Positions 11,566 to 23,800 of a stretch of 64,000 nucleotides of DNA are shown here, piece by piece; position 1 is the first letter of the stretch; the number at the start of each line of letters is the position of its first letter. The translations under genes were made by a program, and so were the position numbers. The stretch comes from Diospyros lotus (taxonomy: Eukaryota; Streptophyta; Magnoliopsida; Ericales; Ebenaceae): assembly GCF_014633365.1 (NCBI RefSeq), contig NC_068352.1, forward strand, positions 372,001-436,000. Reading direction: 5' to 3'. The notes below the pieces were generated by a model, which had not been told where the DNA came from, searched no databases, and saw only the letters and a program-made list of their open reading frames with translations.

Positions 11566-14387
11566 TCATAGCTTGGCTTTTGGAACGCCAACAAGAGCAG
11601 ATTCACCTCTGGATCTCTTTTCCACGGTGCGGGAAAGCTGCTTCACTTGCTCTTTCGGTAGATGGCGCGGCTGACTCAGCCACAGCCCTCCATCCACCAC
11701 GAGTATCGTCCCATTTATGAATTTACCTGCATGATATTACAACTCATGTTGAATTATTGAAAAACAATGAAATCTAAGAAGCCAAACATTTTTGCCACTA
11801 TGCTTTTATTTATTTACTTTTTTTGCCACTATACTTTTTATGTTTTTTTGTTTTTGTTGTTCTTAGATCTATATTTTTGAGTTAATTTAACCCATATATT
11901 TTGATGTATAAAAAAATAACTAAATTGACTCATTTTAATTTTTTTTTTACACATCAAAGTATATGAGTTAAATTAATTCAAAAATATAGATACATAAATG
12001 TAATTGAAATAATAAAAAAGTTCGGATTGCCACGAAAAAAAAATCGAAGTACAAGAATTAAATTAATTTGAAAATGTACACAAAAAAAAACATAAAAGTA
12101 CAAGGACAAAAATATAAATTTGGCCGATCTTAGAAAGATAAAACTGAAACTTCTCAAGTCTGAGAGAGAGAGAGGGAGAGAGAAAGCACATGTTGGAATG
12201 TTTGAAACAATCATCATCTACTAAGAGAGGTCAGTCAGTTACATATATTGTGTAGAGGTGACAAAAATACCAGAGCATCAAGTGGTTAGAAGACAAGTAA
12301 AACTATCAAGAATACCATACAGAACGCTAGATAGATCAATGCAAAGCAAAATAGATGAAGAAGTTGGGATAAGATAAAGAAGCTGCATCGAAAGATAAAG
12401 GGAGGTGATTCTACTGACCAGCATCAGAAGCGAGGTAGAGGGCAGCCATCGCAATATCCCATTTCTCCCCGAGTTTATATAGGGGCATGTAGTCTCTGGC
12501 TTTGCTATCTATCTCCTCAGGAGCAAGTTTGCCCATTCCAGGAGTATCAGCTATGGGCCCTGGTGCAATTCCATTGACTCTGATATCATAGTCCGCGCCC
12601 CACTCTAGTGCCAAGTTCCTGGTTATGGCATCAACAGCTGCCTGGTGGCGAAAGAAAATATGTGATCATTCATGAAAAGAAAAGAAAAGAAAAGAAATTT
12701 TTATTACCAGGAACATATATGTAACAAACCTTGGCTGCAGACACATGGATTTGATACCAAGATGCAGTATAATGCAGAGTAGCACTGATGTTAACGATTG
12801 TTCCACCACCAGATGAGTACCTTCCTGGCCCTCCTTTCTTAAGATACTTAAGGGCTTCACGGCACATTGTGAATGTTCCAACAGAATCAATATCCATAAC
12901 TGCAAAAGTTATTTCGCATGCCGACACTTAGATCAAGCTATTCCACATTCTAAAAGAGTTTTCAAGCGTCAACCGGTGTGCTCTAAAGCTGGGCTCTCTT
13001 CTTATTTATTTTCTCAAAACCTTCATTAAATTTTTCTCGAAAGAGATTTTGCTTAAGAATTAAACTCGATACTGTCTGGCAAGTCAATTTACAAAACTAT
13101 TATACTGAACAAATCGTTCTAAATTTCGTTTGATATTAAATCGTCAAAAAGAAGGAACTTAATAGATTTAAAATATCACAATAACTGTGGATGGCATATC
13201 GATTTCCGTATTTGTAGACTCTATGTTGCAATGATATGTAAATGACAATTAGGTGGCTCTGTTGCAAGGAAACCATGCTTGAGGAGATGGAATGCCCTTC
13301 GAATGCCATGGATAGTATTCTTCTTTGAAAGAAAAATTTTCAATGTCCAGGCAATAAGGAGACACAAAAAGAAAATATTTAATTGCTAAAGTCTGAATCT
13401 ATAGGGCTGATTATGCATGAAGGATGAATGAAGTGTAATAGCAAAATGATTAGGTTCATGGCAACAGTCAGGAAACCTTCACCTGTCCGAAACCCATTAG
13501 AAGATAGATCCTCAGATGAAACAAGAAAATTGCCAGCTGCAGCATTAACCAGAATGTCAAGCCTGCCAAAATGTTTAACAGTTGACTCCACAACTCTCTT
13601 TGCATCTTCTTGTTTGCGAACATCCCCCTCGAACCCAATAGCCTGAGACAAGAAATAGCTTATGATATAAGAAATCCTATAACTGTTGGTAACTAACAGA
13701 TTACAAACCCCACAAAGATGATTTTGAACTGAAATAATTGCTCTTGAACTGAAAGCTGGAAGCCAGTGTGACAGGTTCGCTCAAACTTAAAGCAAAAAAC
13801 TGTCAGTCGTCATCGGCTGCACCTTATCCTAACCAAGCTAGGGTCGGTGGCAGACCATTCATAAAATATTGGTGACTTCTAAGCCACGACCCTAATCAAT
13901 TTGAGCAATTAGTGGGTCAGACAATTGTAAGAAAAAACGTAAGGATTCAACAAAGCAATCAGATAAATACAATAAGGCAACATGAACAGAAGCGCCCATG
14001 AAGGTAGAAAAGGGCAAGGAAAACCGAAAGCTCGGAATTTGGAGAAAAATTCATCTACAGGAATTGGGAAATGGAAAATAAACCCTTGGAGGACACAAGC
14101 AAGAGCGCGTAACAACCATTACCGAGCACCAAATCAGAAAAGGAAAATAATCGAAAACAGAATAGAAGAAGAAGAAGTGATTGTACGGGAATAGATAGGG
14201 ATCGGAGAGTGGAGACGGCGGCGTCGAGAACATGGTTGCGACGGCCCATGATGACGACGGAGGCTCCATGTTTGCCTAACTGCTTGGAGATCTCTAAGCC
14301 AATTCCAGAACCACCTCCCGTCACCAGTGCCACTTTCCCTTTCACTATATCATCCTTGAACGGCGACGGCGACGGCGACCACGCCAT
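11566..14387 (-). CDS. SDRB: Peroxisomal 2,4-dienoyl-CoA reductase (short-chain dehydrogenase/reductase), complete
   Basis: NADPH-dependent auxiliary enzyme of peroxisomal beta-oxidation, reducing the conjugated double bonds of unsaturated acyl-CoAs. Five exons on the minus strand: 14387-14187, 13642-13483, 12899-12730, 12641-12419, 11726-11566, all with GT-AG borders and matching phases, giving 304 aa (Arabidopsis At3g12800 is about 298). The dinucleotide fold shows TGGGSGIG at residues 23-30 and MGRR at 47-50, the NADPH-type arginines. NAAAGNF lies at 100-106. In place of the classical Tyr-x3-Lys the segment ends in SAAK (Lys177), as in dienoyl-CoA reductases. NGIAPGPI and VVDGGLWLS follow. 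The C-terminus is AKL, a type 1 peroxisomal signal. The start is the first ATG before the conserved GKVALVTG. A Mutator-like element lies 79 bp upstream. Confidence 0.95.
11773..12130. repeat. AT-rich foldback element in reductase intron 4
   Basis: The right side, read in reverse, starts 'ggccaaatttatatttttgt' and the left side starts 'gaagccaaacatttttgcc'. The interior is A/T-rich and partly self-complementary around 'gagttaatttaacccatata'. A larger relative lies at 25846-26560. It is probably a non-autonomous DNA element, but its superfamily cannot be told. Confidence 0.5.
13797..13890 (-). repeat. Dispersed repeat, RTE-like tail, in reductase intron 1
   Basis: 'cctaaccaagctagggtcgg' and the following 60 bp recur at 39118-39215 with scattered changes. 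The 39-kb copy ends in a (CAT)n run, the reverse complement of an RTE (ATG)n tail. It is in sense orientation with the reductase gene, on the minus strand. Confidence 0.55.
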
Positions 14388-14465
14388 TTTCCACTCTCTC
14401 TCTCTCGTCCTCTTACCAGCCGCCTAAATTGATTCTAAGACTGATAATTTTCAAACTATTATTAA

Positions 14466-14925
14466 GAGTCTTGCTACAGGGCTGAGAGCCTTATAGCTTA
14501 CAAAAGGAGGATAAATAGACAAAATTACCCTCTCAAATTTTGTAAATTTACAAAGCATCGTCCCTGCCCTTGCCCTGCTCTCTGCTGCAACGACGCGAGG
14601 TGAGGAGAGGCAACAATGGAGACGAGGCAACGACGATATGGCAACGAGATGTCAAGGAGAAACGAAGACAACAGAGATGCGGCCATGAAAGGGGAACGAC
14701 TGTTGGCGAGGACAAGGCGAGACGGCCATGTCAGAGAGATGAGGCAAGGCGACAGCAGCGAGGCACGACGGCGAAGCAAGGCGGCAGCCATGGCAAATGA
14801 GACGCACTAGAACAGAGGGAATCCATGGAATGGGGAAGGAGAAAGCGGGCGTGGGGGCAAAATTGACTTTTAGCCCCCATTCGATAAAGTCATCGGTAAG
14901 CCCGTCAGGCTTTCTAGCATTTTTC
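14466..14925. mobile_element. Mutator-like element with GC-rich interior, 79 bp upstream of the reductase ATG
   Basis: A 460-bp block flanked by a perfect 10-bp direct repeat, CTATTATTAA (14456-14465 and 14926-14935). The ends are degenerate inverted repeats: GAGTCTTGCTACAGGG on the left, and on the right, reversed, GAAAAATGCTAGAAAGCC. The target duplication length of 9-10 bp fits Mutator-like elements. The interior (about 14560-14850) is GC- and purine-rich, unlike its surroundings, and open in two plus-strand frames (Arg/Glu/Gln-rich). This looks like captured or simple-repeat coding-like DNA, as in Pack-MULEs. I recognise no parent gene and do not call the frames genes. Confidence 0.6.
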
Positions 14926-14935
14926 CTATTATTAA

Positions 14936-17844
14936 TTTTTTAAATAATTTAATAAAATACAATTATTTTTAAATTATTTAACAAACTATTATTTTTCCAT
15001 CTCAACATGCCATGTTGATGGGTATGTTTATTGACGAGCCCTCGTTGATGGAAGTAGTAATTAGTAAGTTACAATTTATGAAACATGAAAATGGCTCGAA
15101 GTTGTCATTTTGTATTTTTAAACTTTTTATAGTTTTAAAAATAAAAAAAATGTAATAAAATATTTTTTGAGTCATTTTAACAATTTACATAACATTCTGA
15201 GACATTTCGCAAATTATATAAAATGATTGAAAATGTGTTTCTAGCTACGAAATTCACGAATCCCTTTCAGTCGTTAGAATTTACGATGACATAATAAAAA
15301 TATGAATGTGCAGCGACAATAATATATAACTGAGATGTAACATGCAGTAACGATCGGTGGTAAAAAGTAAGTAGGTAATAGTTGAGGCAACAATGATAGT
15401 TGAGACAACGAGAAAGTTGATGGAAAGAGACGAGATGATAGCGGCAGCGAAGGTCAGTTACTGCCTATTAGAGAAAAAAAAGAAACATACAAGAGACGGC
15501 CAGGGGAATGGAAGAAATATGAGATAGAAAAATAGAGTGTTTTGGAAAAAATGAGACATAAATGATAAAATATACGTATGTATAGATTATTACAAAAAAG
15601 AGGAATATGATGATATGTATATATATATATATATGTTAAATAATAATATTTATTTATTTTTAATTATTAAATTTAATTTATTTACTGTTATAACACTGAT
15701 ACCAGCACATTCTCACTCTTGATTTACTTCTAAATTAATTACAGTAAAAATATTATTAATTGGTATTTTTTATTTTGTATAAAAAAAAGATATTGACTAT
15801 TAATTTTTATTTATTATTTATGTTTATTTATATTATATTTGAATTTTTTTATATTAAAAATTATATTTACAAACAAAAATATGTATTTTTTAATTTACTA
15901 TTTATCCCATATTTTCATTTTCTATTTTTTTTGAAAAATTACCATTTCCTTGTTTCTATTTTGTATCAAAAACATTTTCCGTATTCGTTAATGTGTAACT
16001 TAAGTTACAATAAAATATATTTAAAAAAATATAATAAAACACGTTATTTTTTATAATAAATTTAATTCACTCTAATTTTTACAGTTAACACGGTATCTTG
16101 TTACACTTTTTCATTAATACAAAGGCAAATTTTTCATACATAATTGAAGATCACAAAATTAATAAATTGTAAATAACGTAAAATGGATGAATTATCTCTA
16201 TCTTATTTTATTATTTATTTCATTTATTTTTACCTTATTGATCTTTAATGTAAACTCAAAATCATTAAGTTGCATTAGCAAAACCTAACTGTTAGCCAAG
16301 TTACTCATATTAATTAAGTTTTGATAATTAATAAAAATATTTTTATGATATAAATATTTTTTCTAATTTATGTAAAAAGTAAATTTATTTTGAATTAAAA
16401 GATAATTACTTTTAGATATGTTTTATTATTTTAATCATTTATGTATTCAAATCTTATATTTAAATTTTTTAATTTTGAATTAAATGAGAATTATTTTTAA
16501 ACACATTTTCTCTTATTTATACAAAAAATAAATTTATTTTGAATTAAAGGAAATTGCTCTTAGACATGTTTTATTGTTTTAATCATTTATGTCTCAAAAT
16601 CTTATATTTGAATTTTCAAATATTGATTTCTTATGCAAAAAGTAAATTTATTTTGAATTAAATATGAGACATGTTTTCTTATTGTTTGAGAAAATCTAAA
16701 CATTTTTTGAATCTCAAACTTCATATTAACCATTTATTTAGTGGTTAAAATGTTTATAAATATCCTAAAACTTATTTTTTGAGTATCCAAATACTCCAAT
16801 TGCATATTCAAAACACCCGAAAGTTCTCAAACACTATAAAGTAAAACATCAAAGCAATCCGAGACTCTTGAAGCATTATTGCACATCCATCGAAAATCCA
16901 CAAGGTAAGAGAAGAAAAGTTCTTAAAATTTTCTACAGCAAATCCGAACTTATTTATTTGAGGTTACAAATTTATTTATTTATTTAAATATTATTATCTT
17001 GTATAATTTGTTATTAATTATTTATTTGTGTCTAAGTGTGGACAAATTATTTGTAAATATTTAAATTATTATTGAGGATTGTATAAGTTTTATAGATCTG
17101 TTAAAATCTAGTTTTAAAGGTAAGATATGAGAAAATTTTTGGTATAGTGGTTGTCTATAACCTATTATAATCTAGGTGTATATTTAGTTTACAATGTGAA
17201 CTAGTGTGGAAAGCTTGTCAATTTTGATTTAGTGGAACCCCAATGATGGTTAGACTTTGGGAAAGTGGATTAGGTATATATAAAAACACCAAACCACTAT
17301 AAATTATATCGTGCTTCATATTATTTATTTTTCTTATTTCTTGTAACTTACATTTATTATTAATCTTAATCATAATTTATTATACTTATCAGATATATTT
17401 TATAATAAAATTTTTAATCAATAATATTTATTAAAATTAAAAAAATATTAATCACTCAATTCACCTCCTTTTAAGTGGTCATACTCTAAGTGACCAACGC
17501 TATTATTTTCGGTCATAAGACGAAGCCTAATGATTGTTGGGGTTTCAATGACTAATAGTGGTGGCTGCCCACCAGTTTTTTTTTATCTTTGGAATATTAT
17601 TATTGAGTTGGTATTCATTATTATTTCTGAAACCTCACGGCGTCTTTACAATTAAAGCAAACATGAGGGGGTTCTTGGTAAATTACTCTTATTATTGCAG
17701 AGTGAATGAATGTACATAATTGTGGACTAGGGTTTTGGAGCGAACTTCTGAAACCAGAAAACCGCCGGTTCTTCAATTCTCCAGGAAGCCATTACCATCC
17801 AAGCAGCGAGGGTACTGAACTGACAGTAGTTTTCTACTCCAAAT
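14936..17844. other. Intergenic stretch between divergent reductase and helicase genes
   Basis: AT-rich, with an (AT)n run near 15616-15634, a tandem repeat at 16362-16690, and scattered low-complexity open frames that I do not call genes. The segment 16800-17520 has LTR-retroelement flavour: a block ending 'catccatcgaaaatccacaa', then 'tcactcaattcacctccttt' as often seen next to copia LTR ends. No paired LTR or coding motif supports this. The helicase promoter should lie in the last few hundred bases before 17845. Confidence 0.45.
16362..16690. repeat. Imperfect AT-rich tandem repeat, about three units
   Basis: The unit start 'aaatttattttgaattaaa' recurs at about 16381, 16530 and 16645. It is followed by 'gacatgttttattgttttaa' and 'atcttatatttgaatttt' in the first two units, while the third is truncated. 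Unit lengths are about 150 and 115 bp. Confidence 0.65.
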
Positions 17845-20800
17845 ATGGATGACGAGATCACCGTCGATGAGAACTTCCCGTTGTTTTCCCGGAAAACCAA
17901 GTCGAAACAACCCTCCATAGCCGCCACGGTGGCCGCCGAGAAGCTTCAGACACCGCACCTCGAGAAAGAAACAAACCCTAACCCCAACCCTAACAACGGC
18001 TCTTTTGCGGACCTGGGCCTCTCGGAATGGGCAGTCCAGACCTGCAAAGAGCTCGGGATGAAGAAGCCAACGCCGGTGCAGCACCACTGCATTCCCCCCA
18101 TCCTCTCCGGCGAGGACGTTCTAGGGCTGGCACAGACCGGCAGCGGCAAGACTGCGGCCTTCGCTCTGCCCATACTTCACCGCCTCGCCGAGGACCCTTA
18201 CGGTGTGTTTGCTCTCGTGGTCACGCCTACTCGGGAGCTGGCTTACCAGCTGGCCGAGCAGTTCCGGGCTTTGGGCGCGTGCTTGAACTTGCGCTGCGCG
18301 GTGGTGGTCGGTGGGATGGACAGGATTAACCAGACTCAGGCGCTGATGAACCGCCCTCATGTCGTGATAGCCACTCCCGGTAGGATTAAGGTTCTTATAG
18401 AAGAGAATCCTGATATCCCTGCTGTTTTCTCGAAGACGAAGGTAGAATCCATCTCATGAACTTGATTTTAGCCACTTATAAATTAAATTTCTCTTAATAT
18501 CAATGATATTAACTAAGGCATAGTTGATTTGCTTTGATTGGAGACAACTGACAACAAAGTCAGGATATGTGCAGCTATTAGAGAGTCATTCAATGTCCCG
18601 ATGTGGATTTGTAAGTATGTGGGGTAATGCAATTGAGAAGACCTCTTTCAATGTAGAAAAACTTCTTAATGCTATGCAAATACCCCCACTCATGTAGAGC
18701 TTCAACTAATCTTGTAATTATACCCTCTCATTCTAAAAGAAATCCCACCCCATTTTCGTAACTAAGCACCGTAAAGTTAAAGAGATCCAACTTGCTTTTC
18801 AGTCCTCCTTTATTTCATTGCCAGTAGCAGGTGAACTTAGTCTCATGCGTATAGTCATCAGGTCAACAGCTTTCCTTTATTCTCTAATGCATGGATTGTG
18901 TAAAAAATCGGCATATAGTCATCAGGTCAACAGCTTTCCTTTATTCTCTAATGCATGGATTGTGTAAAAAATCGGCATTACGTTTTTCTTTTATTAGCTA
19001 AGTACATGTACCCATTTTGTGTCAAGTGGCCATTTCAAACATGTTGGTAAATATTATCCTATCAGCCATGTGTACTCTTGCATGCACATCTCAGGTAAGT
19101 AGGCTATTCAAGCTCTTTATAATTGTCTATGGAACTCTCATTTGCTGTCATTTCTAGTTTTACAGTTACTTCATAATGAATGGATGCCCATTGAAAAATC
19201 TTTGCTATGTGAAAATGTAACAGACTACTATAACCTTAGGGACTTTGGAGGAGAGGCCTGCCATGCCTTAAGGGGATCCTTTTATTTTTCCTTTTGTCTG
19301 TTTTCATGTGGCTTCCCTTTTCTTTGACTGGTAAAAGTTATGGCCCTTACCTTTTGATGGGGCTTTTGAACCGAGCTTCTGATCTATAAATCCATGATGA
19401 TTCAGTGTCATCTTTCTGGGTCTTCCAGGCAGATTGATTGGGACCCATGCTTTGATGAACTAGTCATGCTTATTAGGCAAGGCTTTGGTGGGGGGTGGCA
19501 GGGTAGCGCCCATCATTTGTTGAGGTGAGCAGTTGGGAAGAGGTTCTTAATTGAGCTGAGAGGCTTGCAAGTGGACTAGACCATGTAATTCTTACTTCAT
19601 GAGGTTGGCTCACTTGGCCATCTAGAGAGTGGTTGTGGAGGAGGTTTAGGGGTGTCATGTGGCAAACCTAGATAATGTCAGCGGGAGGGGTATGCTACAT
19701 GCTTCTAGGTAATTTAACTTCTTGTTATTTTCTCCCCTACCCTCCCCCACCACCCCCAAGAAGAAAAGGAAAAAAAAAAAAAAACCTTGCAGTGGTGCCA
19801 AAATAAGTTATTCTAATTTTCTAATTGTTTGAATTGCAAGTTTTACTTATTAATTATTCTTCATTGTTGGGATATTTTTGTAATGGTGTGTTGTTCACTG
19901 CTAGATGTGCATTCGTTGGCATTGCCTCTTAGTTATTTTCACGTATTATCTCTGGTATGATTTTTTTTTTGCTTTTCTAATATCCAACCATCCAATTTAT
20001 CATGCAGATTCTTGCATATTGTTGTTTCTAGTACTTTTGAGTATTTATTGTTTGTGAAAAAGATTTTGCTTTACTTCATGAACTCATGTTTGATTGATTT
20101 ATTGTTAGTTCTTAGTTCTGGATGAAGCAGACAGAGTTCTGGATGTTGGCTTTGAGGAAGAATTGAGAGTGGTGTTTCAATGCTTGCCAAGAAATCGACA
20201 AACTTTATTATTTTCTGCAACAATGACAAGCGACCTACAGACATTGCTTGAGGTTTCGGCAAACAAGGCATACTTTTATGAGGCTTATGAAGGCTTCAGG
20301 ACAGTTGAATCTCTAAAGCAGCAATATATTTTTATCCCTAAGAATGTAAGGGATGTTTATCTGCTACACATTCTGTCCAAAATGGAAGACATGGATATTC
20401 GATCAACCATAATTTTTGTTTCAACTTGCAGGTACTGCTCTTATAGCTGCATTATCTCTTTGTGTTTGACTTCATGATTGCATACACCTGCCACGCTTGC
20501 CCACAATTATTTCCCTTCTCAGCAATATCTATCTTGCAGATCATGGAAATACCTTAGTGTTATGCATGGTTATTGTAAAATAATTGTGTTCACTGTCTTG
20601 CATGGTTATTGACCTTGCATTTTTGCTACCATCTTGATTGGGCTGCATCACCAGAGTGTTCTTGCAAGCACTATAAGAATAGTAAATTAAGGTGTCATGA
20701 CAAAAAAGATTATTTTTTAGAGTATGATATACATGCTGTGGGAATTATATGAGCTCTTATGCTTTGTGAAATTTGTACATGAAATAGACCCATTGGGACT

Positions 20801-23800
20801 GAATTGTGTCAAACAGCAATGTGACTATAATATTGCAGAAAATATCTGAGGCATCTGTGACTGGGGATAGGAATGGGTCAATGAATGGATCCTATTTACC
20901 CATTTAGAGTTAAAATGATTATGAAAAATTCAATTCTACGAGTCATAAAGATAAGAACATTTACTAAAGTAAGGACTAATTACACATTTAAAATTGAAAT
21001 AAGTTTGAAAAATTCATATTTGAAGGAGACATATTTTGAACATTTACTAAATGGGCATGCATATGGGTAAATGAGTGAGCCATTGCCTTTCTTGTCTATG
21101 ACTATGCAGTACGCACAAGATTGATTAATCAATTATCAGATAAAAAAAAAAAAAATGCTTCTTATGGTGCAAAACCAAAAGAGAACAACCTACTGTGAGT
21201 GAAGATAAGGTGGAAAGAGGGACCAAGGACAATTGCCTGGCCATCTACCTCATTTTTGGCATTCATTCAGTTAGCTCCGGATATATGTATGATTAGTATG
21301 GAGAGTTTGGGAGGAGCTTGCTAGTGTTATGGCTAGGCGTTTAAGTGGCCCCTTCAATGTGGTTTGATTTCCTCATGAGAGATCCATTGTTAGAGGTTTT
21401 TGAGCAGTGCCATTGGTCATTCTCCAGCTTTATTGAGAGGGAGGAGTTGGTGGACCTTCCTTTAATGGGGTTGCCTAAAGTTGATAGTGTAACTTGTTTT
21501 TCAATTAGATAAATTTTTGGTTTCACAGGGGATGATATTATGCAATTAACCTTGGCTAGGATGGTATCAGACCACAACCCCATTATTCTCCAGAGTGATG
21601 ACTTCTTTAACGGGCTGAGACCTTTTCTATTTGAGAATTTTATGGTTTATGAGGCAGTTATTTTGGACTGTGTTAGAGGTTAGTGGTCTAGTTACATAGA
21701 TGGTCTAAAAGTTTTTGTCTGGCTAACAAAATAAGATGTTTGAAAGCAGATCTAAAGTCTTTGAATAGGGAATAGGGAATATCAAATAAAAAATTTAAAA
21801 CTATTTAGAGGAAGTTAAGGTGTTAGATAATAAATAATAAATTTCTTAGAGGATGGTGAGTTTTATAGTAAGCTTTACATTGAGGAGTGGAGACCATTTA
21901 CCTAAAGGGCCACCCCGTTGTACAAGATCCCCAGTTTGTGCAGGTTGGGGAGGGTCACCAGTGGAGATTTTACCCAAGGATTTTTCTTGGAGCTGCTTAT
22001 GGGGTTGGACTGTTGCAGGCCATCTGAAGAGTTTCATCCATTATTGGGTTCTGGTAGGGGATTGCCAGATAGGGTTAAATGTTGGCATGGCTAGTGGTTT
22101 GGAATGAGCCTTCATGTGATATTTATCCTGAGTTCCTTTGAGGTGGCAGATTGCTGCACCGCGTCATTCCTAGTGGACTATTGTGATTCTTGGGGTTTAG
22201 ACTTAACTTTTTAGGATTGGGAAATCACTTTGTTGCCAACTTTTCTCAACTTTCTCCAGGTTTATCATTTGACCAAACATGGGAAGGACAGGTGGTTTAG
22301 CCCAACACAGAGGTAGCCTTTACCTGTCATTCTTCCCCTGATTCTGAAAAACGAGTGCTTCTCTTCAAGTTGCTATCTTTGAGTGGACAGCTACTCTTGG
22401 TGGCAATTTGGCTACTGATGATCTAAGGAAACATGGACAGTTATTTAGGAGGTTTAGTGCTTTATGTTTACCCTTCTGGTCTTCAGTGGGTTTTGCCTCT
22501 GCCAGTGTCTAGGTTTTTATAATAATGATGTAGGATCTGCCCATGCGACTGAAGAGTCATGAGATATACTACTATGTTTACTTGGGTGAGGAGGGATACT
22601 CTTGTGTGCCTTTCGTTGTGCAGTTTTGTGGCAACTGTTATATATTCTCTTTATTTTTCCGGGGAAGAAATTCTTGGTTTCCTGCTTATTATGTTTGCTC
22701 AGCTTGTACCGACATAAGAAGTCTTTTGTATATGGTTTGCTCTCTAAAAGGAAGTTTTGTTTTGTTCACCTATACTTATTACAAAAAAGGTTATTTTTAT
22801 TAAGTTCTCAACCCTGTTGTCAAGTCTAAAAGACCTTGTGTTGATTTTGAATTGGATACTTGCCACTTATCTTGATACTGTTCAAGCAGGAGTTGTCACC
22901 TTCTAAGCTTTTTACTTGAAGAACTTGATATTGAAGCTGCTGCATTGCATTCATTTAAATCCCAGTCCCTGCGGCTTGCTGCGCTACATCGATTTAAATC
23001 TGGAAAAGTCCCTGTATTACTTGCAACTGATGTAGCCAGTCGTGGTTTGGATATTCCAACAGTTGATCTTGTTATCAATTATGATATCCCAAGGTTATAA
23101 TCTTACAAGGTCTTATTGTTTTTAATTTTTGCTTAACATTTATTTTCTTTAAAAATTTAACTGAGTAGCCATGCAGGTTCCCAAGGGACTATGTTCATCG
23201 TGTTGGGCGTACAGCAAGAGCAGGCAGGGGAGGATTGGCTGTGAGCTTTGTTACCCAGGTAAGAAGTGAATTCATCCTCCAGCAAAGGGTATATTATCAT
23301 GAATGTGCTAGTGTACATTATTCCTCAAATGGAGTGGCAGATAATTTATTTGCCGGCTACTCTCTCTCCCCCTCTATTGTGTACATGCATTTAAAGTGCT
23401 TTTTACACATAATTTTGTATCTCATATCTAGTTTTGAATCCTTTGATAAATCTAGGAAATTAAGGTCTACTCTGCAATTCTAGTTTTGTCTTTTTTGTTA
23501 TTCATTTTACAGCATAATGTAGATATCATTCTAACATCACATGTAGGAATTTTAGGTCTGTAATATTTGTTTTTAATTTGTCATTTTGTTTCTTTCTTTT
23601 TGGCAGAATGATGTAAATCTTATTCATGAAATAGAAGATGTCCTCGGAAAACAATTGGACAAGTTCGAATGCAAAGAGAACGATGTGCTTGCTGACATTA
23701 CGAAGGTAAGATCCTTTTGGGACATTTAATCAGTAAAGACGAATTATGGGTTGCTAGTTCTTTTAGTTGCTATTGTAGCACTGTTCATAACTATTAGATG

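Noticed and set aside
14570..14810. Open frames on both strands in the GC-rich block upstream of the reductase
   Set aside because: Arg/Glu/Gln-rich, overlapping on both strands, no domain, and inside a block bounded by a 10-bp target duplication. Treated as transposon cargo, not a gene.
15760..16056. 98-codon Phe/Tyr/Ile-rich frame
   Set aside because: Pure AT-rich low complexity with no codon bias or domain.
17727..18360. Antisense and shifted open frames over helicase exon 1
   Set aside because: Shadows caused by the high GC content of the exon; only the plus frame has DEAD-box motifs.
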